Origin: Acidobacteriota bacterium
GTDB lineage: Bacteria > Acidobacteriota > Vicinamibacteria > Vicinamibacterales > JAKQTR01
Assembly: GCA_026393755.1 (NCBI GenBank)
Contig: JAPKZO010000040.1
Span: 165,311 to 229,310, forward strand
DNA length: 64,000 bases
Direction: 5' to 3'
Part shown: piece by piece, positions 52,466 through 61,382 of the stretch
Numbering within the stretch: the first letter of the stretch is position 1
Layout: each line of letters begins with the position of its first letter
Translations under genes and position numbers: made by a program
The notes under the pieces: generated by a model
Told to the model about the DNA's origin: nothing
Databases searched by the model: none
What the model saw: the letters and a program-made list of their open reading frames with translations, nothing else

Positions 52466-55366
52466 TCAGGCCCGGTGCGAAAGCGCGTCGCGGATCTTCT
52501 CTGACAAGATCTGCATCGTGAACGGCTTCTGCACGAACTGAACTCCTTCGTCCAGAATGCCGCGATGCGCGATGACGTCGGCGGTATACCCTGACACAAA
52601 CAGGCACCGCGTCTCAGGCCTCAGTTCCTGGACCCGGGCGGCCAGTTCCCGGCCGTTCATCTCCGGCATGACGACATCCGTCATCAGCAGGTCAATCGTC
52701 CCTGGGTGCCGTTCGGCGAACTGGATCGCCTCGTTCGGCATGCCCGCGGGAAGCACGACGTACCCCATCCGTGCGAGCATGGTCTGGCCGAGTGTCAGGA
52801 GTGCCGGATCATCCTCCACGAACAGAATGGTCTCGCCCCGGCCGCGGCGCATGCCGGCGACGGCGACCGTGGCATCTGCCGATTGAACGCCGGAGAACCT
52901 CGGCAGGAACGTCGTGATGGTTGTTCCCTTGCCTGGCTCGCTCTTCACATCGATATAGCCATCGTTCTGCTTGACGATGCCGAACACCGTAGCCAGACCG
53001 AGGCCGGTTCCCCGGCCCATCTCTTTCGTCGTAAAGAAAGGCTCGAACAGGTGCGCGACCACCTCTTCGTCCATGCCCGCGCCATCGTCGCTGACTGCCA
53101 GAGTCACGTACATACCGGCCGCAAGGCCCGGGTGATGCGCAGCGTACGCAGCGTCGATCGTGGCATTGTCCGTCTCGATCGTCAGCTTGCCGATGCCGGA
53201 GATCGCATCGCGCGCGTTGACGCAGAGGTTGGCCAGGATCTGGTCGACCTGGACCGGATCGATGCGGACGGGCCAAACGTCTACCCCGGGGATCCAGATC
53301 AGATCGATGTCCTCCCCGATGAGGCGCCGGAGCATCTTCATCATCCCGGCGACCGTGTCGTTCACGTCAAGCACCTTCGGGGCGACCGGCTGCTTCCTCG
53401 CGAAGGCCAGCAGTTGCTTGGTCAGATCCGCTGATCGTTCCGCCGTCCTCCGAATCTCGTCGATGTCCGCGTGCAGAGGCTGGGTCGGATCCAGCTGTTC
53501 GAGGGCCAGTTCGGCATGGCCGAGAATCACGCCGAGCATGTTGTTGAAATCGTGGGCGACGCCGCCGGCCAGGCGTCCAACTGATTCCATTTTCTGGGCC
53601 TGCAGCAGCTGATCGTGCAGTTTGTCTCGTTCCGCCTCCGCGCGTTTTCTCTCCGTGATCTCGCGCACGGCCACCACGCGCACGTCCCGACCGCGGAAGA
53701 CGCCGGGGCGGCTGACCACTTCGAAGAAGCAGACCGCTCCGTCTGGCGAGATCGCCGAAATCTCACTGGGTTCCGATGGCTTCGTCCGGAGCCGCTCTTC
53801 GATGATGCTCCTTGATTCGAGTGTCAGCGGGAGCACGGCAGAGGCTTTCTGGCCGATCAGGTTTGATTTTGCGCCGAGCCAGAACATCCTGATGAGGGCG
53901 TCGTTGACGTCGATCACGACGTCCGCCTCGTGGAACATCAGGCCTTCGAATGCGGAGTCGGATAGCTGGCGGAACCGCTCCTCGCTCTCTCGCAGTGTCT
54001 GCTCTGCCTGCCGGCGTGTGGTGACATCGGTCTGGATACCATCCCACAGAATCCGCCCATCGGCCAGACGGCGCGGCGACGAGGCGAAGAGCATCCAGCG
54101 GATCTGGCCATCCTGCCGGCGGAATTGCACGACAGTGTTCAAGACGGCCATGTCTTTGGCCGATGCCTCTTCGGCGGCGGCCAGCGTGGCCCGGTCCTCG
54201 TCCACGATCAGGCCGTAGAGTGCCGACGGATCATCCAACACCTCTTGGGGCGACTTGCCCGTCAGCTGTTCGACGCCTCCGCTCACATACAGGAAGCGCA
54301 TCTTCCCGTCGTGTCCGCGCACAACCTGGTACACGATGCTGTCTGGTATGTGATCGCCGAGCGTGCGCAGTCGAGTCTGCTCCTCCCGAGCGTGGCGTTC
54401 GGCGGCTCGCGTTTCGGCGTAGCTGGCGGCCAGCAGGAATCCCGTGATGGCGGTAATTCCCAGATAGACCTGCAGCCACAACAGCCTCACGTACGCCGTC
54501 TCACCGCCCAGCGGTGACGGACCCGCCTCGATCGCGTGGCTGGCGACGGCCACCGCCGCGAGAATAGCCAAGGCCAGGGTGACGCCCCGCTGTCCGATGC
54601 GCAGCGCAGGCCATGCCAGCAGGACAGCCATCAGGTACGGAGACGGGGTCGAGGCGTGGACCAAAGGACCCGCATTGAATGTGAGCCATCCTGCCCCGGT
54701 CCAGATGGTCAAGAACGCCACGGACTCGACGACGCGCCGCCCGCTCAACTGCTCCAGTTGATCACGCCACTCGACCCATGTCACGATGACTGGCGTGACG
54801 AGCAGAATACCGAGACCGTTGGAAACCCACCACGTTTGATAGAAATCCCAGAACGACGCGGTTCTGGTGAGGGTCGCCGTGCCCGCGCCGAGCATCGAGC
54901 TGACCGCGTTCACCACCAACGCGCCAGCCACCAACGCCAGAATCTCCCTGACTCGCGCGAATCGGACGCGCGAGCCGCACCAGCGTTCGATCAGCCAGGC
55001 GCATCCCAGTGATTCCACGAGGCTCGCACCGAGGAAGCCTGCCGTCGAAAGAAGGGGTCGACCGGACGCCAGGACATCCGCGGCGGTGCCTCCGACGACC
55101 AGTGCCCCGGCAACCACGGGCCACAAATAGCGAGGACTCAAGAGGAACGCGGCCAGCGCGACACCGCTCGGCGGCCAGATGGCCATCAGGATCTGGTGCG
55201 AGGCCGGAAACAGGAACGCGAACTCGCGGGAGGCGAAGTACGCCAGTGCGACGATGGCGACGCGTACGGCGATCCTCGGCGTCGATCGAGCCGATGGCGT
55301 CGACAGATCGCTGACGCCATCGCTGGCCGTGAGCGGTTTCGGCGACCGGGGGAGAGCGTCTGTCAT
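52466..55366 (-). CDS. Hybrid sensor histidine kinase with MASE1 and two PAS domains
   Basis: This 966-residue membrane kinase starts with a MASE1-type integral membrane sensor (about 32-325; eight or more helices, with FPASHQILMAIWPPSGVALAAF and WWVSNGLGILLVTPVIVTW). Two PAS domains follow (about 335-460 and 465-590). HisKA has phosphoacceptor His605 in GVAHDFNNMLGVILGHAE, followed by HATPase_c (NLCVNARDAI, VSDDGAGM, GRGTGLGLATV). A C-terminal receiver domain (about 845-960) has phosphoacceptor Asp897 in LLMTDVVMPEM. The HisKA type (HDFNNxL) is the subgroup often found in hybrid kinases with orphan outputs. No cognate regulator gene is adjacent, so a separate phosphotransfer or orphan regulator, such as the HTH-receiver protein, is conceivable. 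The ligand is unknown. Confidence 0.92.
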   Translation of the reverse strand: MTDALPRSPKPLTASDGVSDLSTPSARSTPRIAVRVAIVALAYFASREFAFLFPASHQILMAIWPPSGVALAAFLLSPRYLWPVVAGALVVGGTAADVLASGRPLLSTAGFLGASLVESLGCAWLIERWCGSRVRFARVREILALVAGALVVNAVSSMLGAGTATLTRTASFWDFYQTWWVSNGLGILLVTPVIVTWVEWRDQLEQLSGRRVVESVAFLTIWTGAGWLTFNAGPLVHASTPSPYLMAVLLAWPALRIGQRGVTLALAILAAVAVASHAIEAGPSPLGGETAYVRLLWLQVYLGITAITGFLLAASYAETRAAERHAREEQTRLRTLGDHIPDSIVYQVVRGHDGKMRFLYVSGGVEQLTGKSPQEVLDDPSALYGLIVDEDRATLAAAEEASAKDMAVLNTVVQFRRQDGQIRWMLFASSPRRLADGRILWDGIQTDVTTRRQAEQTLRESEERFRQLSDSAFEGLMFHEADVVIDVNDALIRMFWLGAKSNLIGQKASAVLPLTLESRSIIEERLRTKPSEPSEISAISPDGAVCFFEVVSRPGVFRGRDVRVVAVREITERKRAEAERDKLHDQLLQAQKMESVGRLAGGVAHDFNNMLGVILGHAELALEQLDPTQPLHADIDEIRRTAERSADLTKQLLAFARKQPVAPKVLDVNDTVAGMMKMLRRLIGEDIDLIWIPGVDVWPVRIDPVQVDQILANLCVNARDAISGIGKLTIETDNATIDAAYAAHHPGLAAGMYVTLAVSDDGAGMDEEVVAHLFEPFFTTKEMGRGTGLGLATVFGIVKQNDGYIDVKSEPGKGTTITTFLPRFSGVQSADATVAVAGMRRGRGETILFVEDDPALLTLGQTMLARMGYVVLPAGMPNEAIQFAERHPGTIDLLMTDVVMPEMNGRELAARVQELRPETRCLFVSGYTADVIAHRGILDEGVQFVQKPFTMQILSEKIRDALSHRA

Positions 55367-55462
55367 GCGGCCGCTTTCTGGTCGAAGGGCGCGCGTTTCC
55401 GTCTATGGCAAGTGATCAGTTTACACCCGGCTGCGCGCTGATCCGCGCCCCCGGCGCCTTCT

Positions 55463-55490
55463 GACTCCCGACTCCCGAATCTCCAATCCC
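55463..55490. repeat. Heptanucleotide array GACTCCC/GAATCTC
   Basis: Four adjacent seven-base units: GACTCCC, GACTCCC, GAATCTC and CAATCCC, in the 241-bp spacer between the hybrid kinase and rplU. Confidence 0.55.
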
Positions 55491-55607
55491 GAGAAACAAG
55501 GCTCGACTGGCGTGTGACGGCTCGTTTCTGGTAGTATCAATGTTTGCGCCGCTGCCGCCGGAGCCTTCCGGAGGGTGCCAGGTGTCGATATCAGCGAGGG
55601 GTGACGC

Positions 55608-55922
55608 GTGTACGCGATAGTTCAGAACGGCGGACATCAGGTCAAGATGGAGCCCGGAACCGTTGTGACCATCGACAGGATGGCCAGCGCCAAGGGTGCC
55701 GAAGTGACCTTTGAGCAGGTGCTGTACGTCTCGAAGGACGGCGGCGAAATCATGGCTGGCGCGCCCTTCGTGGCCGGCGCCAAGGTCGTCGGCGTGGTCG
55801 AGGACGAGACCCGCGGACCGAAGATCCGGGTGTTCAAGAGCAAGCGCCGCAAGCAGGAGCGCCGGACCCACGGGTTCCGCGCCGACCAGACCCGCGTGCG
55901 CATCACCGGCATCCAGGTCTAG
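55608..55922 (+). CDS. rplU: 50S ribosomal protein L21
   Basis: This 104-residue protein starts at a GTG, preceded by GAGGGGTGA. It has the L21 strands MYAIVQNGGHQVKMEPG, the DRMASAKGAEVTFEQVL segment, VVEDETRGPKIRVFKSKRRKQERRTHGFRADQTRVRI and the conserved GI C-terminus. L21 binds domain III/IV region of 23S rRNA. It leads the rplU-rpmA-obgE block typical of bacteria. The spacer to rpmA has a short hairpin (55936-55951). Identity is certain. Confidence 0.97.
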   Translation: MYAIVQNGGHQVKMEPGTVVTIDRMASAKGAEVTFEQVLYVSKDGGEIMAGAPFVAGAKVVGVVEDETRGPKIRVFKSKRRKQERRTHGFRADQTRVRITGIQV

Positions 55923-55935
55923 GCGGGGGTCGGGC

Positions 55936-55951
55936 GCACGGCAGGCCGTGC
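55936..55951 (+). repeat. Short palindrome between rplU and rpmA
   Basis: GCACGGC and GCCGTGC form a 7-bp stem around AG. It resembles the core of the palindrome at 52385 and could influence the rplU/rpmA ratio. Confidence 0.45.
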
Positions 55952-56003
55952 ACCGCCGGTTCGCGAGACGTACAGAGTCGAAGCGCAGTCAGGACGATCA
56001 GCG

Positions 56004-56267
56004 ATGGCACACAAAAAAGGACAGGGCAGCTCCCGTAACGGCCGCGACAGCAATTCGCAGCGCCTCGGCGTCAAGCGATTCGGCGGCAACATCGTCACGG
56101 GCGGTTCAATTCTGGTTCGGCAGCGGGGCCGCAAGTTCAGGCCGGGCCTCAATGTCGGCCTGGGCAAAGACGACACGCTGTACGCCAAGATCGCCGGCGT
56201 CGTGACGTTCGAAGACCACGGCCGCGGCGGCCGTGCGATCAGCATTGTGCCGATCGTCGAAAAATAA
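56004..56267 (+). CDS. rpmA: 50S ribosomal protein L27
   Basis: This 87-residue protein begins [28 protein letters not shown], the canonical L27 N-terminus whose tail reaches the peptidyl transferase centre. It also has [30 protein letters not shown] and a final IVPIVEK. No cleavable N-terminal extension of the Staphylococcus type is present. It lies between rplU and obgE. A hairpin follows its stop. Confidence 0.97.
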   Translation: MAHKKGQGSSRNGRDSNSQRLGVKRFGGNIVTGGSILVRQRGRKFRPGLNVGLGKDDTLYAKIAGVVTFEDHGRGGRAISIVPIVEK

Positions 56268-56281
56268 TCTCTGCTCGACGG

Positions 56282-56304
56282 GCCACGGGTTCCACGCCCG
56301 TGGC
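56282..56304 (+). terminator. Hairpin with a short T-run between rpmA and obgE
   Basis: GCCACGGG (56282-56289) and CCCGTGGC (56297-56304) form an 8-bp stem with a 7-base loop, followed by TTTCGT. Partial termination after the ribosomal protein genes would lower expression of the GTPase and later genes. Confidence 0.6.
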
Positions 56305-56326
56305 TTTCGTGTGTACGTGAGGCCGC

Positions 56327-57349
56327 ATGTTTGTTGACGAAGTCGACTTCCGCGTCGCCGCCGGCAACGGGGGCCGCGGCTGCATGGCGTTCCGGCGGGA
56401 GAAGTACGTGCCGCTCGGAGGCCCAAGCGGAGGTGACGGGGGCGACGGGGGCTCGGTGTTTCTGGTGGCCAGCCCGCACATGAACACGCTGGTCACGTAC
56501 CGCTTCCATCCCGAATACCACGCCCAGCGCGGCCAGCACGGCATGGGCTCGAACTGTCATGGCAAGAATGGCAAGGATCTCGTGCTGGACGTGCCGGTCG
56601 GCACCACCGTGCTGGAAGTGCCGGAGGATGGTGGCGAGCCGGTCGAGGTCGCCGATCTGACGGTGGCTGGAGAGCGCTTCACGATTGCCGCGGGCGGTCA
56701 GGGCGGCCGAGGCAACGCGCGCTTCGTGAGTTCGACCAATCGGGCACCGAGACGGACCGATCCGGGAATGCCCGGAGAGATCAAACAGCTGCGCCTGAAG
56801 TTGAAGCTGCTGGCCGACGTGGGCCTGGTCGGATTCCCCAACGCTGGCAAGTCAACGCTGATCGCACGCATCTCTGCGGCCAAGCCCAAGATTGCCGACT
56901 ACCCGTTCACGACGTTGACGCCGCATCTGGGCGTGGTTGCCCTGAGCGACAACCGCAGCTTCGTCGTGGCCGACGTGCCTGGGCTCATCGAGGGCGCGCA
57001 CCGCGGACTGGGACTTGGCCATCAGTTCCTCCGCCATCTCGAGCGGACGCGTCTGCTGGTCCACATCATCGATGTTTCGGGCGCCACCGAGCGCGATCCG
57101 GTGGTAGACTTCGACACGATCCGGCGCGAGCTCGAGCTGTACCGTCCGGAACTGGCCGAAAAACCCCAGTTGGCGGTGGCCAACAAGATGGACGTGGTGG
57201 CCGATCCCGAGGCCGTCGATCGGCTGGAGGCGCATCTGGCGACGCGGCACATTCCGCTCTATCGGATCTCGGCCGTTACCGGTGAGGGGGTCGGCCGACT
57301 GGTGGAAGCCATGTGGCAGCACCTTTGTCCGCCTGCTCCTGACCAGTGA
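56327..57349 (+). CDS. obgE: GTPase Obg/CgtA
   Basis: Obg is an essential GTPase of 50S ribosome maturation and stress control. The 340-residue protein has the glycine-rich Obg fold (about 1-157; DEVDFRVAAGNGGRGCMAFRREKYVP, GGDGGDGGSVFLVA, HGKNGKDLVLDVPVGT). The G domain follows with G1 GFPNAGKST (about 168-176), switch II DVPGLIEGAHRG and NKMD (G4). It lacks the C-terminal OCT extension of many Firmicutes proteins, as in E. coli-like short forms. It precedes nadD with a 4-bp overlap, so the two are translationally coupled. Identity is certain. Confidence 0.96.
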   Translation: MFVDEVDFRVAAGNGGRGCMAFRREKYVPLGGPSGGDGGDGGSVFLVASPHMNTLVTYRFHPEYHAQRGQHGMGSNCHGKNGKDLVLDVPVGTTVLEVPEDGGEPVEVADLTVAGERFTIAAGGQGGRGNARFVSSTNRAPRRTDPGMPGEIKQLRLKLKLLADVGLVGFPNAGKSTLIARISAAKPKIADYPFTTLTPHLGVVALSDNRSFVVADVPGLIEGAHRGLGLGHQFLRHLERTRLLVHIIDVSGATERDPVVDFDTIRRELELYRPELAEKPQLAVANKMDVVADPEAVDRLEAHLATRHIPLYRISAVTGEGVGRLVEAMWQHLCPPAPDQ

Positions 57350-58053
57350 CGATCGCACGACGCACGGGCGTCCTCGGCGGCACGTTCGATCCGATCCATG
57401 TCGGCCATCTGGCGGTGGCCGGCGCCGCGCGACGCCTGCTTGGTCTCGACGACATCCTGATCATCCCGTCGCTCGTACCGCCGCACCGGGCTGCCGGACC
57501 ATCCGCTTCCCCGTTTCACCGGTTTGCGATGGTGGCGATGGTGTGCGCGGCGCACCCGTATCTGGTCGCCAGTGACATCGAACTGGTCCGGCCGGGACCG
57601 TCGTATACCGCCGATACGCTCCGCCGTCTCCACGCGGCCGGGCATGCCGCGTTGCAGATCTTCTTCCTGACGGGGGCTGACGCGTTTGCGGAAATTGCCA
57701 CGTGGCGCGAATACCCTGGCGTGCTCTCGCTCGCCCACTTCGTGGTCTCATCGAGGCCTGGCATCTCGGCGTCCGAGCTGCCGGCGCGGCTCCCCGGCCT
57801 GGCATCGCGCATGATGACGGTCCGAGATGACGGGGTACCGGTCGCCGACGAGCAGGCCCCCCGCGTGTATCTGCTCGACTGTCCCACGCCAGACGTGTCA
57901 TCGACTGACATCCGATCACGGGCGCGTGACCACCGTTCGATCTCGGGTCTCGTGCCTCCTGAAATCGACAGACACATTCGCCGCCACGGCCTGTACGGCG
58001 CTCCACCCGAGCCCGCACCAACCGGAGGTCGAGGCGGCGGGCAATTTGCATGA
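57346..58053 (+). CDS. nadD: Nicotinate-nucleotide adenylyltransferase
   Basis: NadD makes nicotinate adenine dinucleotide in NAD biosynthesis. The 235-residue protein starts at a GTG overlapping the obgE stop. It has the nucleotidyltransferase motif GGTFDPIHVGH (11-21), IPSLVPPHR (substrate-binding Pro/His loop), the ADTL region with FFLTGADAFAEIATWREY, and the C-terminal SSTDIRSR motif. The last 30 residues are a Gly/Pro-rich extension. It is followed by rsfS with a 4-bp overlap, the usual obgE-nadD-rsfS arrangement. Identity is certain. Confidence 0.95.
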   Translation: MTIARRTGVLGGTFDPIHVGHLAVAGAARRLLGLDDILIIPSLVPPHRAAGPSASPFHRFAMVAMVCAAHPYLVASDIELVRPGPSYTADTLRRLHAAGHAALQIFFLTGADAFAEIATWREYPGVLSLAHFVVSSRPGISASELPARLPGLASRMMTVRDDGVPVADEQAPRVYLLDCPTPDVSSTDIRSRARDHRSISGLVPPEIDRHIRRHGLYGAPPEPAPTGGRGGGQFA

Positions 58054-58439
58054 GTACAACCCAGACGCGACGCAAGCCGGCCGATCACGTGCTGCCAGAC
58101 GCTGTCCTCCTGGCGGCCAGGGCCGCCTACGCGAAGAAGGCCACCGACGTGGTGGTCCTGAACCTCGGGAAGGTGTCGGCATTCACGGACTACTTCCTGA
58201 TCTGCACGGGTCAGCATCCCCGGCAGGTGAAGGCGATTGCCGAGGCGATCGAAGTGGCGCTCGCTGCGGCCGGCACAAGACCCGCCGACGTCGAGGGTTA
58301 TGACCGATCCGACTGGATCCTGCTCGACTACTTCGATTTCGTCGTGCACGTCTTCACGGCCGACCAGCGCCGATTTTATGGCCTGGAGCGGCTCTGGGGC
58401 AGCGCCGACTTCACGCCCGTCCCAGACACAGCGGCCTGA
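58050..58439 (+). CDS. rsfS: Ribosomal silencing factor RsfS
   Basis: RsfS binds L14 and blocks joining of ribosomal subunits when nutrients are scarce. The 129-residue protein has the family landmarks: VVVLNLGKVSAFTDYFLICTGQHPRQVKAIA (where Ser/Thr and Asp lie on the L14-facing sheet), EGYDRSDWILLDYFDFVVHVF and RFYGLERLWG. The N-terminal 20 residues are an unconserved extension. It overlaps nadD by 4 bp. The comF frame begins inside or just after it. Identity is certain. Confidence 0.95.
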   Translation: MSTTQTRRKPADHVLPDAVLLAARAAYAKKATDVVVLNLGKVSAFTDYFLICTGQHPRQVKAIAEAIEVALAAAGTRPADVEGYDRSDWILLDYFDFVVHVFTADQRRFYGLERLWGSADFTPVPDTAA

Positions 58440-58494
58440 TGGGTGGACGCGCCTCGCGCGAGGACTTGCGCGAGGCGCCGAAGCCGCGGCGCTG

Positions 58495-59373
58495 GTGCTG
58501 CTCGCCCCGAATTGCGCCGGCTGCGGCGCCGTTCTTCAGCATCTCCGAGCCGGCGCGATATGCGAGCGCTGCTGGTCGGCGGTTCAGCCGTTTACTGCGC
58601 CGTTCTGCGATCGGTGCGGCGACCCCCTGCCTTGCCGCCGCCAGCGACTCGACCGGCTCGCGGCGGCCGCTTTCGGCGTGCTGGCCTCGAGAGACGATTT
58701 CGGCTGTCGGCCAGACAGAACTGTCCTGCCTGCCCGTCGCGCCTCGGCTCCTCTGCCGGGCCAAAGCCCTCCGCCGACGCGGCCCGCCGGTTCCGGCGCG
58801 CCGCCGGTCTGCGCTCACTGTGCGACTGGTCGAGGGACGGTCGGGCGCGCCCGAGCCATCGGCAACTACGAGGGCGCACTGCGCGACGTCATCCACGCAC
58901 TCAAGTACGGCCGGCGTCAATCGATCGCGACGCGGCTGGGCTCGCTGATGCGCCGTCATGGCGCCGACGTGCTGGCCGGCGCGGACATCGCTGTCCCGGT
59001 ACCGCTGCACTGGTCGAGGCGCCACTGGCGGGGTTTCAATCAGGCCGAGTTGCTCGCGGCGCAACTGGGTCTTCCCGTCGGTCGCGTGCTCCGACGGGTG
59101 CGACGCACCCGTCCGCAAGTCGATCTCCCGGCCAGGGTCCGCCACGCCAACGTGGAGGGCGCCTTCGCGCTCCGCTGGCGGGAGACCTGGCGCTGGCCCG
59201 CATGGCTGCGCCGCCGGGTCACGACGGGTCTGGCAGGACTGACCGTGGTCCTCGTCGATGACGTGAGCACCACAGGCGCAACGCTCGAGGCGTGCGCCGC
59301 CGTGGTGAAGCGGGCCGGCGCGAAGGAAGTGCGGGTGCTTACCGCGGCGCGAGTTGCGACCAGACCGCGCTAG
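58495..59373 (+). CDS. ComF family protein (phosphoribosyltransferase fold)
   Basis: ComF proteins have an N-terminal zinc-binding part and a C-terminal phosphoribosyltransferase-like domain; some are needed for transformation. The start is uncertain: the frame is open into rsfS, and the GTG at 58495 gives 292 residues beginning VLLAPNCAGCGAV. Zinc ligands appear as several CxxC pairs (NCAGCG, ICERCW, FCDRCG, and VCAHC near residue 105). An atypical Arg/Pro-rich insertion (about 50-100) separates the metal region from the fold. The core has GALRDVIHALKYGR, VPVPLHWSRRHWRGFNQAELLA, and the PRPP-binding loop VVLVDDVSTTGATLEAC. It ends in the repeat at 59371, whose first bases are its stop codon. 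Confidence 0.82.
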   Translation: MLLAPNCAGCGAVLQHLRAGAICERCWSAVQPFTAPFCDRCGDPLPCRRQRLDRLAAAAFGVLASRDDFGCRPDRTVLPARRASAPLPGQSPPPTRPAGSGAPPVCAHCATGRGTVGRARAIGNYEGALRDVIHALKYGRRQSIATRLGSLMRRHGADVLAGADIAVPVPLHWSRRHWRGFNQAELLAAQLGLPVGRVLRRVRRTRPQVDLPARVRHANVEGAFALRWRETWRWPAWLRRRVTTGLAGLTVVLVDDVSTTGATLEACAAVVKRAGAKEVRVLTAARVATRPR

Positions 59374-59534
59374 TGGCCTGTCCCAGCTGAATAGGTAGCG
59401 GATTCCGGAGCGCGGCGCCCGGATCGCAAGGCGCGAAACGCGAGAATACCGGGAGTATTTGAGCGTTGAGCAACGAAGCGAGGCGGGATGCCCCGCCCGG
59501 AAGGCACTACCGAATCAGCTGGGACAGGCCACTA
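59371..59534. repeat. 164-bp element with perfect 20-bp inverted ends between comF and tmk
   Basis: TAGTGGCCTGTCCCAGCTGA (59371-59390) and its exact reverse complement (59515-59534) bound the element; similarity continues inward in GGTAG and TTCCGG. The left end supplies the comF stop TAG and the right end supplies the last Tmk codons (SGLSQLIR and stop). The inner part contains CGAGAATACCGGGAGTATTT and GAGCGTTGAGCAACGAAG. It could be a MITE-like insertion or a long bidirectional terminator. Confidence 0.7.
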
Positions 59535-60094
59535 ACGACGTCGGCGGCAACCACGTCGACCGGGCGGGCGGCGTCGACCACGACCCATCCCGGCTGCGCC
59601 GCCTGACGCAGGTAGCTCGCTCGGACCCGCGAGAGCATGGGGAGATCCCGCTCGTAGTTATCTCGATCCCGGGCTTTGCGCGCGGCGGCGACGTCTGCGG
59701 CGATGTCGAGCAGAACGGTAATCGAGGGCTGCGGCAGGTACACCTGCGCGGCGGTGAGCCACGCCGGATCGAGGCCCTGCGCTTCGCCGTAGGCGACGCT
59801 CGAGGCGGCATACCGGTCGCTGACGACGACGCACCCGTCGGCAAGCCAGCGCTCGATCTGCGGCTTCCACTGATGGCGGTTGGCGATCTGCAGCAGTTGG
59901 ATCGTATCGGCGGCGTAGTCGCGGCCGCCGTGCAGCGCGGTGCGAATCTCCTGGCCGATCGGCGACGTGTAATCGGGAAACGCGATTGATTCGACCCGGC
60001 GTCCGGCGGCTTCCCAACGCTCCCGGAGCCGCCGAGCCTGCGTTTGCTTGCCGCTCTGGTCGAGCCCTTCGAACACGATCAGCAGTCCTGTCAT
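59507..60094 (-). CDS. tmk: Thymidylate kinase
   Basis: Tmk phosphorylates dTMP to dTDP. The 195-residue protein has the P-loop region FEGLDQSGKQTQ (8-19), the FPDYTSPIGQEI and LLQIANRHQWKPQIERWL segments, and the DRYAASSVAYGEAQGLDPAWL block (Asp-Arg-Tyr motif plus LID region). The P-loop is unusual: Lys16 is followed by Gln17 where Ser/Thr normally coordinates magnesium. The rest of the active site looks intact. The last eight residues and stop codon lie inside the inverted-repeat element at 59371-59534. It precedes lysA's end by 14 bp on the same strand. Confidence 0.9.
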   Translation of the reverse strand: MTGLLIVFEGLDQSGKQTQARRLRERWEAAGRRVESIAFPDYTSPIGQEIRTALHGGRDYAADTIQLLQIANRHQWKPQIERWLADGCVVVSDRYAASSVAYGEAQGLDPAWLTAAQVYLPQPSITVLLDIAADVAAARKARDRDNYERDLPMLSRVRASYLRQAAQPGWVVVDAARPVDVVAADVVSGLSQLIR

Positions 60095-60108
60095 CGGGTC
60101 CCCGGTCT

Positions 60109-61356
60109 CTATACTTCGCGCGCCATCAGATCATCATAGCTCTGGCGTCGGCTGATGATCTCCCACCGCCCCTGGTCGACGAGCACCTCGGCGGGGAAAC
60201 GGCGCCGGTTGTAGTTCGACGCCATGACAATCCCGTAGGCCCCGGCATCGAAGATCGCGATCAGATCCCCGACCTCGACCGGGCCGAATGATCGGTCGTG
60301 TCCCAGTGTGTCACTGGTCTCACAAAGCGGCCCGACCACTTCGTACACAAGCTCGTCGCCGGCCCGGGGCGTCACCGCCTCGATGCGATGGTAGGCCCCG
60401 TATAGCGCCGGGCGAATCAGTTCCGTCATCCCGGTGTCGAGCACCATGAAGCGGGGCGATCCCGGGTAGCTCTTGAGGTCCGCAACGCGACCCACCAGAA
60501 TGCCTGCCGATCCGACCAGGTACCGCCCCGGCTCGAGCAGCAGATCGAGTCCGGTGGCCTTCACGATCGGCGCGATGGCCTCGGCATACCGGACCGGATC
60601 GGGCGGAGACGCGCCGTCATAGGCGATGCCCAGGCCGCCGCCGAGATCCAGGTGGCGCAAGCGCACGCCCGCGTCCTTCGCCTGACGCGCAAGTTCGGCG
60701 AGTGCGTGCGCCGCGCGCACGATGGGGTCCAACTCCACCAGTTGCGACCCGAGGTGCACGTGCAGGCCGACCGGATCAAGTCCTGGCCGACGCGCCATAT
60801 CGCGCAGCAGCGTGAGGGCGTATTCGATCGGCACGCCGAACTTGTTGAAGCGCTGTCCGGTCGAAATCTTCGCGTGCGTGTTCGGATCGATGTCCGGATT
60901 GACGCGGAGCGCGACGCGCGCCTTGACGCCGCGGGCGCGCGCGAGGTCGTCGATCCGCCGGGCCTCTCCGTCCGATTCGATGTTGATCGCCTTAACGCCC
61001 AGCGCGACGGCGTGATCGAGTTCGTCGCGGGTCTTGCCGACGCCGGTGAAGACGATCTCGGCCGGCTCGAACCCGGCCCGCCTGGCCGCTTCGATCTCGC
61101 CGCCCGAATTGGCGTCCGCGTGGGCGCCCAATTGGCGGAGCAGCCGCAGGACGGCGCGGGTGGAGTTGGCTTTCAGCGCGTAATGCAGGGTGTGGCGCGA
61201 GCCCGCCAGCGCGGTGTCCAGCGCGGTAAACGCCCCGCGGATGCCCGCGGCGCTGTAGATGTAGAGCGGGGATCCCGCGTCGCCGACGATCTCCGCGATC
61301 GGCACCTCGTCACACCAGAGCGAGCCGTCCCGGCGGGTGAATGCACTCACAATCAA
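60109..61356 (-). CDS. lysA: Diaminopimelate decarboxylase
   Basis: LysA makes L-lysine from meso-diaminopimelate with pyridoxal phosphate. The 415-residue protein has the PLP lysine Lys62 in HYALKANST, the barrel motifs GLHVHLGSQL and HLDLGGGLGIAY, EPGRYLVGSAG, DTGMTELIRPALYGAYH, and CETSDTLG with the catalytic Cys (the second active-site element). The start is a TTG at 61356; a GTG at 61350 is the alternative. It is upstream of tmk on the minus strand and divergent from the sigma factor gene. Identity is certain; the start is not. Confidence 0.95.
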   Translation of the reverse strand: MIVSAFTRRDGSLWCDEVPIAEIVGDAGSPLYIYSAAGIRGAFTALDTALAGSRHTLHYALKANSTRAVLRLLRQLGAHADANSGGEIEAARRAGFEPAEIVFTGVGKTRDELDHAVALGVKAINIESDGEARRIDDLARARGVKARVALRVNPDIDPNTHAKISTGQRFNKFGVPIEYALTLLRDMARRPGLDPVGLHVHLGSQLVELDPIVRAAHALAELARQAKDAGVRLRHLDLGGGLGIAYDGASPPDPVRYAEAIAPIVKATGLDLLLEPGRYLVGSAGILVGRVADLKSYPGSPRFMVLDTGMTELIRPALYGAYHRIEAVTPRAGDELVYEVVGPLCETSDTLGHDRSFGPVEVGDLIAIFDAGAYGIVMASNYNRRRFPAEVLVDQGRWEIISRRQSYDDLMAREV

Positions 61357-61382
61357 GGCATCTTACCGGAGGCGGAGCCGGT

